The notes under the pieces are model-generated. The model saw only the letters and a program-made list of their open reading frames with translations, ran no database searches and was not told the origin of the DNA. From Cenococcum geophilum 1.58 (taxonomy: Eukaryota > Ascomycota > Dothideomycetes > Gloniales > Gloniaceae), in NCBI GenBank assembly GCA_001692895.1, contig KV748182.1, positions 434,001-498,000 on the forward strand: DNA of 64,000 bases, given 5' to 3'. Positions 1-11,531 of the stretch are shown piece by piece (within the stretch, counting starts at the first letter, position 1; each line of letters begins with the position of its first letter). A program made the position numbers and the translations under genes.

Positions 1-3000
1 TATATTACTTTCCATATTATTCCCGTAAACACTCTGTTTCTATTCTGTATTAGGAATATAGATAAATTAGGCGTTAAACTTAACAACCTTAAGAATATGC
101 TTGTGTAGGGAGACAATTAGGTGCCTATTATATATAAGTGGGGTTACCTTTAGCTGCTCCTTTAATAACTAGAAAGGAGTGTTGCTTAGAGCTATTTAAC
201 TAAGTTAGAGTTACGCTAACTATACTATTGTTTTAACTACCTATCCGTTTATTAATTGCTTAGGGTTCTTTAGTGAGTAGGCTATAAAGTTAAGGTTAAG
301 GTAATTAAGTATCTTATAAAGTACTGCCACTACTGCTAAATGAACTAGAAGTCCCCTAGCCGATTTAAGTTTACCCTTAAAGATAACTACGACTTTAACT
401 TTTATATTATTATTGACGTTATATATCTTAGCGGCAAGCTAGTACTTTAAGTTATTAACTTCTTAACCTCCTTCTAAGCCGCACGTTTCTTAAAGGATAT
501 ATTAGCTAGAAACGCATAGGATACCCTATAATTATGCTAGATTAATGTCTACTTAGGACCCCCTAATTAAATCGTTTATAATATAGAAAAGAACTTCTTA
601 TCTATGGAGTTCCGATAATAGATAAAGGTAATAGCAATTAAGGTTAAGGAAGTCCCTATTAAGGCATATAATAGTGTTAGAAAAGTAAAATAATACTATA
701 CGCTATTATACTGCGTATATAAGATTATTTCTTTAGAACTAGAGGATGCTAGCGAAGAACTTACCTTGTAAATAGCTGTTAAAGCTATTAACGATTCCAC
801 TGGCCCAGATAGACTTATACCTACATTGCTAGTCTTTAGCGCCTACCCTTAAATAACTAATAATTCTTTACTATCTCCCTCTGTTATATAATAAGCTAAG
901 GCTATTTGTAAGGCAATAAAAGAGGTATAACGTCTCTACGCTATACGCCAGGTTAATAATGCACTAGGAATAAGAAATGGCCTAAATACCTTAACTACGC
1001 TTGATCTGCCACTTTAGTCTAAGGTACGCGTATAGCGTAAAAAGGGAGGATGGTTAGGCCTATATTAACTTATTATAGTTAATAGTTAAACTTATACTAT
1101 TTAGATGCCTTATAGACCCACTTAATTCCGTTTAACTGTTATTAAGCCTTATTATAAAGATAATAGTTCTAAGCCTTTGCAGGATACCATAAAAGATGCC
1201 TTAAAGGAGAGCCACGATTAACGTGCTCTAGAAGGCGACCACAATCCTAATATAATTGTAGTAGATACGCCGCAACTATAATGCGGTAGAGGTCGCCTGA
1301 AGGGATTACGAAATTACTAATATCTTATTAATTTTAAAGAGTAATTTATTGCTGCCATCGAGAATAGAGTTAAGCTATTAATGGCCTTTATAACAGCTAA
1401 GGAGAAGGCTAACTTTAAACTTGTAAAATAGCTCTAAAAGGAAGGTTATATTATAACTTTAGGAGCTCCTTTCTAAGTATCTAATAAGCAAGAGATCGAT
1501 GGTCTTATCGCAAGAGGAGTCTTTAAGTTTAAGAAGTATAACCCTACTAAGTTTAATAAAGTTTATATCTTTAAGTTAAGAATAGTTAACGAGATTAAAG
1601 GCAAAGCTACTAACGCCCTATTTAAGAAATTAAGGCTTGTTATTTAAGGCTATAATAACAATAGTAAGGAGGTAATTCTTATATAATCTCCTATAATTTA
1701 ATAAGCTAGTTAGCGAGTTATTGTTGCACTAGCTCTCTCCCTAATAAAGAATAAAATGGCGGTCTATCTGTGAGATATTACTTAGGCCTATACCTAATTA
1801 GAGACGTACCTTTAGCGCTTAATATTAGTATACCTTTTAGAGTAAATTCGCCACTAATATTCCGAAGATATAATTATGGTTATGCTTAAGCCATTATATG
1901 GAATTGCAGAGGTAGGAACTTACTGGTAGGCTACCTATAGCAAGCACTATAAAGAGAAGCTTTTGATGACTACTTTTATATTTAATCTATACTTCCTTAT
2001 TATAACTACGGAAACTCTATTTAGAATTATTGGCATATAAATTAATAATATAATTATCTTAGGAGATAACTAATTCTTAGCTCTTAAAGAAGACGAGCTA
2101 GTAAAGGCAAATCTTATAGTAAAGCTAAAGGAAATGCTTAATTTAATAACACTATTACTCTTTAATAGATGTGTCCTCTCCCTAAATAAGGATTCCATTG
2201 CTTTATGCCAGAAGGGTTAAGGCAAGAAGATTAATATTATTAACGTTAATTCTCCAAAATAAGGATATATAGAGTAACGCGCTTATAGAGCTTATATCGC
2301 TTCTATTTGTTAACCTAAGGCTTTATTTAATCTCTCTGTTGCCGCTTAATACTAGGAACTAACTAAGGATAACGTCCTTGCCCTAAATAAGCGTCTCTCC
2401 TAGTAAATGAACTATCTTAACTAGGGACTACTCTACGTGCCTATTAATCTTCCTACTGCTAAGCTCTTTATATTTGTTAATAGATTATTTATAAATAATA
2501 AAGATTTTAGCTTCTAGCTAGGATATAAGATTATTATCGCAAATGAATCTACTAGAGAGAATAACTTTATAATCTACGGCAATCTTATCTATTAGAGCTT
2601 AACTAAGAGTAAGCGCGTTACTTAAAGCGTTCTAGTATTAGAGATATATAAAATGGTTGGCGGAGTTAATATAGCAATTGCAATTAGAACTACCCTAAAG
2701 ATAATTATAGATCGACTTGAACTTCCCGTTATCCCTATAATCGTATATACTAACTTATACTCCCTTTATAAATGCTTAGTTAAGCTTAGTACTATAAAGG
2801 AGAAGCGCCTTATAATTAATATTATAGCACTTCATTAATCCTATGAAGGGTGAGAACTCTTTAAAATTTAATAGATTAACGGTTAAGATAACCTAGTAGA
2901 TGTAATGACGAAGGCAAACCCAAATAAGGCTTTAGAAGTGTTTATTAACATAAATACTTTACGTATATAAGTTAAAGGTTGGGTTAAAAGGGAGTAAGAG
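1..3000 (+). mobile_element. Ty1/Copia retrotransposon, decayed; 5' part lies outside window
   Basis: Fossil LTR retrotransposon read on the plus strand. Recognisable conceptual-protein similarity falls in Copia order: integrase core about 370-780, reverse transcriptase about 1500-2450, RNase H about 2480-2960. An open stretch at 2653-2838 lies inside the RNase H region and reads like the fungal Copia consensus around 'KEKRLIINIIALH'. The element is broken in dozens of places and shows strong RIP-type base composition (TpA-rich, CpG kept). The integrase, RT, RNase H order marks Copia rather than Gypsy. Family assignment is by recall of family motifs, not by a search. Confidence 0.8.
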
Positions 3001-3452
3001 TATAACGCTTTATAAACCCTGATTTTAACTAGCCAATTAGGATTTTCTATACCTGGTATAGAAAATTGCTATTAGCTTGCTTATAGCTAGCGCCTTGGCG
3101 GCCCTAACGGCCCTAACACGATGTCTACCTATAACTCCTTAGTAAGAAAGCACCACGTGCTAAGAGGTAAATTTTGGGACAGCGAGACTTATATTATAAT
3201 AGTAATAGTAAGTAAGGAGGATCTATATTTGTTATAATAGTTAAGTAGTATTTATATATAGAGGGCAACTATAAAAGAAGAGTTGCTAGTGTCGGGAATA
3301 AGGTAATTTGCCGTTATATACGGCAAATTGCCGTCACGTGATGGCAAGTTACCATTACGTGTCGCCGCGGCACTAGCGTGGCGAGGAGCCTTAAGCTCCT
3401 CGCCCTTCCTCTTTTCTAATTAATAAGCTTTATTAACCAACATCACTGTAAC
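3001..3452 (+). repeat. Probable 3' LTR of the Copia element
   Basis: The segment follows directly on the RNase H end and a purine-rich run (2975-3000, polypurine-tract-like). It includes the palindromic module at about 3042-3070 and a GC-richer block at 3301-3420, and ends near a TGTAAC at 3447. A partial second copy of the 3301-3420 block occurs at about 47920-48015, as expected for an LTR family. The 5' LTR is outside the window, so both borders are estimates. Confidence 0.5.
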
Positions 3453-3499
3453 CTACTCGAGTAGTCGTTATTGGTGAGTCACCCTATGTGACCAACAAT

Positions 3500-5100
3500 A
3501 TTTAAGGTATTTGCCTATTTATATCTTTATAAGAGCGTAGTACGTTAATTTACTATATATTAAAGGCTTACTATTAAAGCCTTATAGGCCTTAGGGCTTA
3601 TTAAGTTTCTTTAAATTTAAGCGTTAAGTTTTTACATAGTTTATATTAATAAAGCCTATACTAATAGCTCTACTATTTATAAGGATTTATACTTTTTTCT
3701 ATTTTCTAAGTATTTAAATTTTGCTAAGTATATTAAGGGAGTTATATTATATATTAGCGCTAAAAGAGCCTAGATACTTATACTCTTCTACTTTTTATCT
3801 TAAGGCATAACTTAGCCTTAAGACGATTTGTTTTCTAAATTAACTAAAAGTAAAATACTTTATAGCGACTAAGTATAATTTATAGAATAAGTATAATTTA
3901 AAGACTAAGAAAAACTACGTTAGACTTTTTTAAAAGGGTAAGTTTAGTAATTTCTTTAAATATATCCCTTTTTTCTATATCTAAAGCATTCTCTATTTAC
4001 AGCTTGTATTCTTTATTTATTAATTCCTAAGGGTATATAGGATTAAGTAGTGTTAAGGTCTATAGGGTCGTATATAGGGCTTTTTAGTTTTAAAGACGGA
4101 TCGCGCTTTAGGGTATATACCGGTTTTATAAAGTTTTAAATGTAAGGTATAGTTAGCTTTAGGAAATAAGTCTATTTGTTATATTAAAGGTCCTTATTAA
4201 TTTGTTAATATATTATAGCAAATTTAGGTAAGTCCTTTAGTAGTTCTCTACCTACTAACTATACTTTAATTTTATCTAAAATAGCTTAATAGAGAGCAGT
4301 AACTCTAGCGGCTTTATTCTAATCTAGTTTACTAATAAGGCCTAAAATTTCCAAAAAGAAGCTAGTAAAGTCTCGGTTCCGTTATTATAGGTTTTTAAGT
4401 TTAGTAATAGCTATATATTTATAGCTGGCGTTATTATATATTTATTATAGTAGAGAGATAAAGATTTTAAAATTAATAAAGGTGCTATTACGGAAGAATA
4501 AGTCTATAGTTTATATAGCGTCTTTATTTAAATAAGATATTTTATAGCTAATCTTGCTAGCTTTAGTAGAACATTAATTATAGTTTATTAAAAGTTTAAG
4601 ACGGAGCTTAGTTATAAAGGGACGTAGGTTATTTTAATTTCTATTAAATATTAGAGGGTTAGGGAGCTTTTTAAATTTTATAGTAGGTATTAGGTTCGTT
4701 ATAAGTATAGGTTAAGCTACTATTACTAGTTTAGGGTTTATATTTAATGGGCCGGGTTTATATATAGTTATTTTAATTTTATTTATAGGTATTACTATTA
4801 AGGTCTTTAATATAAGTGCTTTAAGGTTACGGAGTTCTTTATAGATTACTTCTATTAATTACTAGTGCTAAACTTTTAATATCGCTTACTGTTAGGCCAA
4901 AGCATCCATAAAGGACTGTTATATTATAGTTAACTGTTCCCTAACTAGGGCTATAATGCTTATAGTTAACGCGGTAGGTTTAAGTTCGTTTACTATTTTA
5001 ATAGTAATTATTTTAATATAATATAATATAAGGGCGCGAAGAGACTTTAGGAAAGATTTAAAGGAATAATATAAATTTTATCTAAATCTAAGGGTATATA
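3500..5100 (-). mobile_element. Gag-like fragment of an LTR element (probably Ty3/Gypsy), decayed
   Basis: AT-rich, RIP-like DNA. On the minus strand it gives short blocks resembling a fungal Gypsy gag capsid region (about 5030 down to 3950), followed by a possible zinc-knuckle area near 3950-4020. No protease, RT or integrase follows, so the fragment is incomplete, perhaps cut off by the Copia LTR on its left. Broken in dozens of places. The family call is tentative. Confidence 0.4.
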
Positions 5101-5379
5101 GCTCTCGCTAAAAACAAGATATTACGTAAAGAAGAGAAAGGAATAATAAGAGAATTATATAATTAAATAGTTAGGGGCTTAGTGGTTAATGCGTGCGTAT
5201 ATATACACGCAGTCTTTAACAGACTTTAGTAAAATTTAATAGATCTGGTAGAACTTAGCAGAAGTTAATTAAGCTAGTAGAATTTGGCAGAATTTGGACA
5301 AAGTGTTAGAATTCGTCTGTTAAGTGTTTCACTAATACGTTCCTATTGTAACTAGGCTAGTTCTATTATACTTTAATAG
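5101..5379. other. AT-rich intergenic/repeat DNA, no gene seen
   Basis: Contains a short stretch around 5235-5295 with repeated 'gcagaa/ggcagaat' words. These resemble the end of the Gypsy LTR family at 11295-11531 in reverse orientation. No coding region is visible. Confidence 0.4.
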
Positions 5380-5947
5380 CCTAATAAATAGTAAGTCTTT
5401 ATAAAAGCGCCAAACCTTATATAAAAGCCTATAACGTTATAAAGGTCCCTAATAGTTTTATACTAACGTATACGTAAGCATAGGTGTATATTTTATAGCC
5501 TATATAGCGTATACTAAAGTCTGCCTAGTATATATTAAGGCACGCAAACTTTAAAGATTAATTCACTAGCCTAATACTATATATATAATAAAAAATTCTT
5601 ATTAGATTTTTAATTTATACTTAATAAGATATAATATAAAAATATAATAAGTAAAAATAAGTATTATTATTTCTAAAACTTCCTAATTAGAAAGATATAA
5701 AAACTTTTATTAGGGACCTCTATAGTCTAGTTACTTTCCACTAATAGCTCTAACTAAAATATTAAAAATTGAACTTTATATAGACTCTATTATATATATA
5801 TTTATAGCTTTAAGACTTTTTACTAATAATGTAATAACTTATAATGACTTTTACTAATTATTTATTACTAAATTAATAGTTTAGCAATTTTTAATTTTTA
5901 AATTAGTTATAACTAAGGTTACCTTTATAACCCTATTATATACGTTA
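5380..5947 (+). mobile_element. RIPped copy of the MITE-like family seen intact at 30280-30895
   Basis: Two blocks match the 30.3-30.9 kb element after allowing for C-to-T and G-to-A changes: about 5400-5560 matches 30490-30640, and 5850-5947 matches 30800-30895. The right terminus (5931-5947) is a decayed form of that element's TIR. The left TIR was not found, so the copy may be truncated or its left end too decayed to recognise. Confidence 0.55.
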
Positions 5948-6449
5948 TAGAGTTTTAAGCTCTATATTAAAATAACGCCAAAAGCTCTATTTTAGAAGCT
6001 ATATATAATAAAGTTGCTAATATTCTAGCGTTTTATAAGCGGTAACTATATAGACAAAATTACTCCAAATTAATAGATTATAAACTAAATCTAAAACCTC
6101 CATATTGTAACCGAGTAACTCCTAAGGTAAATATCTCGCTACTTATTACGTAAATAGTGCACAATTATTATAATAATACTAGAAATTAGGTAGCAGTTTT
6201 AAACTCTATAAAGGTATATTCCCCTTAGCCCTCTATAAAATAGATTTATAAAGAAAATAATATATTATATATAAAAGTGTTAATTAAGGTGGCAATGACG
6301 CAACAGTTGTTATTGTTAACGTTAACCTTCGCCACCATTTTATATATAAATAGTCTCTTTTCTTTATAGTTTAATCTATATATAAGTCCTTCTTTTATAA
6401 CCCTATTTTGCGTTTAATAAAAAGTCTCCCTAAATATAAAACCGCTAAT
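5948..6449. other. AT-rich spacer with a weak foldback
   Basis: No gene seen. An imperfect inverted repeat (about 6250-6302 against 6330-6400, both rich in 'tataaagaaaa' and 'tatataaaa' words and closing on 'ggtggc'/'gccacc') brackets a short loop. It could be a tiny foldback element or chance in AT-rich DNA. Confidence 0.3.
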
Positions 6450-8340
6450 ACTCTTAAGGCCCCTATAAACTTCCCTTACTAGTAAAGCAATGGTGTAAGG
6501 TTATTTAAGCTCTATTAGGTCCTTCTTCTTAAGCTATAGTATCTACTAGTATAGAACCTTAGCCTTTATAAACTTCCTTTACTAATAAAGAGATATTATA
6601 AGGTTATTTATACTTATAAGCGTATTTAAGTACTCTTTTCTAAGTACCTTCTCCCTAAGCTGCAGAGTCTGCTAGTAGAGATTTAGCTTCTATAAACTTC
6701 CCTTACTAATAGAGAGATAATATAAAGTTATTTATACTCCTAAGCGTATCTAGGTACTCTTTCCTAAGCACCTTCTTTTTAAGCTATAAAGTCTACCAGT
6801 ATAGAGACTCGGATTTTATAAACTTCCCTTACTAATAAAGAGATAATATAAGGTTATTTATACTCGCGAGGGTATCTAGGTACTCTTTCCTAAGTACTTT
6901 CTCTCTAAGCTATAGCGCCTGCCGGTTTAGGGCCTTAGCCTCTATAAACTTCTATTACTAGTAGAGTAGTAATATAAGGCTTATTACGCTCGCGAGGGTA
7001 TCTAGGTGCTCTTTCCCAAGTGCTTTCTCCCTAAGCTGCAGCGCCTGCCGGTGTAGGGCCTCGGCCTTTACGAACTTCCCTTGCTGGTAGAGAGATGATG
7101 CAAGGTTATTTATACTCCCGAGCGTGTCTAGGTGCTCTTTCCCGAGCACCTTCTCCTTAAGCTGCAGCGTCTGTCGGTCTAGGGCCTCGGCCTCTGCGAA
7201 CTTCCCTTGCAAACGGAGCGATAATGCAAGGTTATTTATACTCGCGAGGGTGTCTAGGTGCTCTTTCCCGAGTACTTTCTCCCTAAGCTGCAGCGTCTGC
7301 CGGTGTAGGGCCTTGGCCTCTATAAACTTCCCTTGCAGGTAGAGAGATAATGCAAGGTTATTTATGCTCGTGAGCGTGTCTGGGTGCTTTTCCCCGAGCA
7401 CCTTCTCCTTAAGCTGCAGCGTCTGCCGGTCTAGGGCCTCGGCCTCTATAAACTTCCCTTGCGAACGGAGCGATGATGCAAGGCCCATCATGCTTGCGAG
7501 CGTGTCTGGGTGCTCCTTCCCGAGCACCTTCTCCTTAAGCTGCAGCGCCTGCCGGTCTAGGGCCTCGGCCTCTACGAACTTCCCTTGCTGGTGGAGTGGT
7601 GATGCAAGGCTCATCATGCTCGCGAGGGTGTCTGGGTGCTCTTCCCCGAGTACTTTCTCCCTGAGCTGCAGCGCCTGCCGGTGTAGGGCCTCAGCCTCTA
7701 CGAACTTCCCTTGCTGGTAGAGAGATGATGCAAGGTTATTTATGCTCCCGAGCGTGTCTGGGTGCTCTTTCCCGAGCACCTTCCCCTTAAGCTGCAGCGC
7801 CTGCCGGCCTAGGGCCTCGGCCTCTACGAACTTCCCTTGATGGTTAAGCGATATTGTAAGGCCCATCATGCTCGCGAGTGTGTCTGGGTGCTCTTTCCCG
7901 AGCACCTTCTCCTTAAGCTGCAGCGTCTGCCGGTGTAGGGCCTCGGCCTCTGCGGGCCTCCCTTGCGAACGGAGCGATGGATGCAAGGCCCATCATGCTC
8001 GCAAGCGTGTCTGGGTGCTCTTTCCCGAGCACCCTCTCCTTAAGCTGTAGCGTCTGTTGGTATATGCCCTCGCCTCCACGAGCCTTCCCTTGCTGGTTAG
8101 AGTGATGATGCAAGGCCCATCATGCTCGCAAGCGTGTCTGGGTGCTCTTTCCCGAGCACCTTCTCCTTAAGCTGCAGCGTCTGTTGGTGTAGGACCTCGG
8201 CCTCTACGAACTTCCCTTGCTGGCAGAGCGATGATGCAACGCCCATTATGATCCCGAGCGTGTCTGGGTGCTCCTTCCCGAGCACCTTCTCCTTAAGCTG
8301 CAGCGTCTGCCGGCCTAGCAGCTCGGCTTTTGAATAGTTG
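6450..8340 (-). repeat. TPR-coding tandem array, 15 units of 126 bp (42 aa), part of the NLR gene
   Basis: A fixed word (cttaag-ctgcag or decayed forms) recurs at 8292, 8166, 8039, 7912, 7786, 7660, 7534, 7408, 7282, 7156, 7030, 6904, 6778, 6652 and 6526. Spacing is 126 bp except for two 127-bp steps (8166 to 8039 and 8039 to 7912). Each unit encodes a tetratricopeptide pair of the fungal NLR type, with E-A-E-A-L, L-Q-L-K-E-K-V-L-G and E-H-P-D-T-L. Units from 8340 to about 7030 are nearly identical and GC-normal. Units below about 6960 carry many C-to-T/G-to-A changes and cannot be read through. The open part 6958-7986 covers about eight units. Near-identity implies recent unit amplification or conversion. 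Confidence 0.9.
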
Positions 8341-10768
8341 CCTGCAATACGATAGCATTCTGCTAATTTAAGTAGCAACATCGGCGGTAGCTCTACTCCA
8401 CCTAAAAGGTCTATAGAAGTAATAATAGTCTCCGTGTGAGGAAGGTATTTCATCCATACAGCCCTGTTTTCATGCTTCGGCCATGGAAAAATGTCGTTTA
8501 TTTGCTGTAAAGCCTTCTGGTTCCAATTTCTTAAATCGTCCTTAAGCTTTAACCAATTTTGCATTGCCGTATGAACCAATCGATGCATATCATATGATAT
8601 CCCGCTGAGGCGTTCTTTAATAAACCCAAAGGCTTTTAAGGTGCCAAGTGCCTCTGTCTTATCGAATTTAGAAGCTAGAGGCAACAGGTCCAAGGGAATA
8701 TCTTGCCCTTTGATACAAGAAATAAAGGCCATATAGTCCGCTGCTAAAGGATCTCGGATTCGGATTTGCTCGAAGGAAATAAGCCAGGTCGTAGCAACTG
8801 GGTTCTTCATACCCGGATATCTCCTTATATCCTCGAAGTCCTTGCCTAACAACTTGATAACATTATCACTGCTCTCTTCATAGATTCTGAGATACTCAGC
8901 GATGGTGCTACTCTTGGCGTTTAAGTATGCGGCCACTTGCATTATTGCAAGTGGAAGATTGACAAGTAATTTCAGTAGTTTGATTGTACCGTCCTTATCT
9001 TCGATGAGTTGTTTGTTTTGAAGACTTCGTTCAAGGAGCTTCCTGGATTCTTCATCGTCCATCTCGTCTATATCAATCACATTTGAGCCAGCGTATCTTG
9101 TAGCAGCCTCACGATCCCGAGTCGTGTAGAGAATCGCGCCCAGAGGACTGAAAGGAAGATACTCAGATAATGCACCGGATCCGCTGTCTTTGTTGTCATT
9201 GTGATAGAATATTTCGAAGTCATCCGCGTTGTCCATAATCATAAGCCATTTCCCTGTGCTTTCTTGGGACAACTTAGTCTTGACTAATATTTTGACGTCT
9301 GCTTTATCGTCCTCAAGTCCGGGAATCTTGAGTTGCTGCCCAATTTCGCGAAACGCATTATCGAAACTCGTTGTGTCACTAGCCCGGACCCAAAACACGG
9401 AGAGCACTGGAAGAATCTTTTGGAGCCTAAAGGCGCACTCTAAGGCAATTTGGGTCTTCCCAACGCCACCAAGGCCTACTAGAGCTACACGTTGACAGTC
9501 TTCCTGGGTATCCTCAGTATATAAAATATTGATCAGCCGATCTAACTGAGACTGGCGGCCAACGAAATCTTTGTTGCGACCAAAAGGTAGCACCCTGAGT
9601 GGTTTTAGAGGTACTAACTTAGAATTAGTTATAATACACAGAAGTTACGTCACAAAATGCATGACATGTGCTGAATATCTCACATCTTCACAAAGGATGG
9701 CAATGACACTATTTTCTTTAGAGAATACAATCTTGAAAACACAAGATATGCCACATGTAGATTGATATTTAGCAGAAGAATGTACTCACGAGGCGTCTTG
9801 ATCACTTCCTGTTCATCGATAAAACCAAGAAGCGCTCTAGCGAATGCTGCCGCTGTGGCCGCAGCATAAGGTTGCCATATTTTGTTCTTGTGCGAATCCG
9901 CATAGTCACAAATTCCTCTGATCATAAGACACCGAAAATTGTCTATCAGTCCAGCTGCCTCCATCTCGAAACAAACTACGCCTTCTTCCTTAGCTATTTT
10001 ATCTCGAGTAGTACCATGCTTCATCACCTCGTTCCCAGATGCGATGTTCCCGTAGTGTATCCTGGGAGTAGAGTCTTCGCGGGCCGGTCTCTGCACAATC
10101 AACTTAGGGTCGCACTCATCGCACGTCTCGTCACCTTCGTGGTCATAGGTGGCCTCGAACAGCTGGTCATGATCTTCCCCTTGATATCGATAGGTCCGGC
10201 CCATTCGCGGCTTGTTCCGAACCATGAACGAAAGAGACCCTACAATATCAACACCGTCTGTAAGATCAAACGTCCTCAACTCCTGCAACGCGTGCAGTAA
10301 CACCGGTGGTGGTTTATCCAGGGAGCCAGTCCGCTGAAATTTCCCGCCTTTTCCCGTCTTTCCAAAATCCCACTGCACCACCCCACCATGAGCCCCTGTG
10401 GGTTGACTGACAACGACATCTCCAAGACGAATATCATCTTTCTTGCTCCAAACACCACCACCAACGCCGACCATAAGGCCGAATTTGATTGGGAAGCTTC
10501 GTCGCATATTGTTTGCGACAATAGCGGCAGGACCATTTCCCATTAAGCCAGCTGGGAGGCAAGCAATAACGACATTGTGAACCCCAATTCTACCTAGTGT
10601 GTATTCGTTCTCATCGCCGTTTTCCTTCTTTAATTTAGGGTAAGTTTCGTCCAGCATCGCTACCATAGCGGCCTTCTCAGTTGCCAAGGCGCATATGACT
10701 CCGATTTGGTAATCTTCGTGTGTTCGAGGAGGATGCGCCATCGCGGCGTCGGCAAGGCTGTCGCTCAT
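8097..10768 (-). CDS. NLR-type receptor: PNP-like domain, NB-ARC, start of TPR (array out of frame)
   Basis: Two exons, 10768-9790 and 9613-8097, joined by a 176-nt intron (9614-9789) with GTGAGT donor, 'actaat' branch-like site and TTAG acceptor. The phase fits and gives about 831 aa. Residues ~19-320 resemble the purine-nucleoside-phosphorylase fold used as an N-terminal effector in fungal NLRs ('IGVICALATEKAAM', 'VGVGGGVWSKKDDIRLGDVV', 'FEMEAAGL', 'RGICDYADSHK'). The next exon carries NB-ARC motifs: P-loop GLGGVGKT (nt 9476-9453), 'FWVRASDTTSFDNAF', Walker B-like 'WLMIMDNADD', 'GAILYTTRDR' and 'LPLAI'. Two TPR units follow before the frame closes at 8097, where a +1 shift in the repeat array begins. 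Known relatives act in heterokaryon incompatibility or innate recognition; that role here is inference. It may be a frameshifted allele, a truncated receptor, or a sequence error in the repeats. Confidence 0.8.
9614..9789 (-). other. Intron of the NLR gene, between PNP and NB-ARC exons
   Basis: Donor GTGAGT follows the first base of a codon at 9790. Acceptor TTAG ends at 9614, with a branch-like 'actaattc' about 15 nt upstream. Only this acceptor joins the PNP frame to the NB-ARC frame; the nearby alternatives (after 'ctaag' or 'ctcag') are out of phase. Confidence 0.7.
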
Positions 10769-11130
10769 GAGACAGCGGTAGACGTCCGAGAAGAACGTTC
10801 ATCTAATATGGAAGTACTAGTAGAATATTAGCTTTGCATTTCAGACATCTTTGCTAGTTGAGTACGATCGTGGTGCTCGTAACTTACAGAACAAAAGCGC
10901 GTCCTTTATTATGGTGCTTCTCAGCTCTATGATCGTCCCGAGGGACAGACACGCCCGCTTGTGGCCCAAGCTCCAGCGTGGATTGTCGTGGATGCCCTAC
11001 CCCAGACCTTCTTACCAGGGTTTGGCCGCAGCGCTAGCCATTTCGGGCGAAACCTTCATAAGAAGCCGATTTCGCTAGCGACCGCACGGGAATAGACCGG
11101 TTTTTCCGGAGAACCACCTGCTACAACACC
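10769..11130. promoter_or_regulatory. Upstream region of the NLR gene
   Basis: GC-normal DNA between the NLR start codon and the mariner-like TIR. It must hold the minus-strand promoter. No TATA box or clear operator stands out. An open frame at 10851-11078 has no recognisable similarity and I do not call it a gene. Confidence 0.3.
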
Positions 11131-11170
11131 TACAAGGGTGTGGCCGGAGCGGGTCGGCCGCCCTCCCTAC
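11131..11170 (+). repeat. Left TIR of a mariner-like pair (partner 16410-16449)
   Basis: Begins TACAAGGGTGTGGCCGG. Its inverse complement at 16410-16449 matches 36 of 40 positions. The ends carry TA, the Tc1/mariner target. The 'GCCCTCCCTGC' block at its inner end is also in the TIRs of the 12298-13677 element, so the two families are related. Confidence 0.65.
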
Positions 11171-11294
11171 TTGCAGTAGCGACATCCAGTGCTAAATTAG
11201 TTTAATTACCGTTAGATATCACCGGTAAGCATGCTTATGCAGCTTAGCTGTTTTACAAGAAAGAGCAAGTAAAGATTATCAAGAACCTTAAATC

Positions 11295-11531
11295 TGTTAG
11301 CGACTCAGTCAATCAGGTCATGGGCACGGCAAAAGGGACGCGCAAGCCTGTACGATTGGATTGTCTATAAACGAGAATCTAAAGCTAGGGAAAGGAAAGG
11401 AGAAGAAGAGCAGCGCCGTTCGATGTTTTATAAGATCTTCGCGTCACGTGACCGCAATATGCGGCAATCTGTGGCAACTTGCCGGTGCGTAGTTCTGCCA
11501 AGTTCTGCCAAGTTCTGCCAGTGCCGTAACA
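11295..11531. mobile_element. Solo LTR of a Ty3/Gypsy family, target duplication AAATC
   Basis: A 237-bp LTR beginning TGTTAG and ending GTAACA, flanked by AAATC at 11290-11294 and 11532-11536. It matches the LTRs of the Gypsy element at 55503-61482 almost throughout and carries one extra 'aagttctgcc' unit. It is much less RIPped than those. A solo LTR with intact duplication is the known outcome of LTR-LTR recombination. Confidence 0.9.

Noticed and set aside
7124-8337. Plus-strand open frames rich in Cys/Ser over the NLR array
   Set aside because: They are antisense shadows of the TPR repeats; their 42-residue period follows the repeat and not a plus-strand protein family.
10851-11078. 75-aa open frame upstream of the NLR gene
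   Set aside because: No recognisable domain, no intron or start context, and it lies in the expected promoter region.
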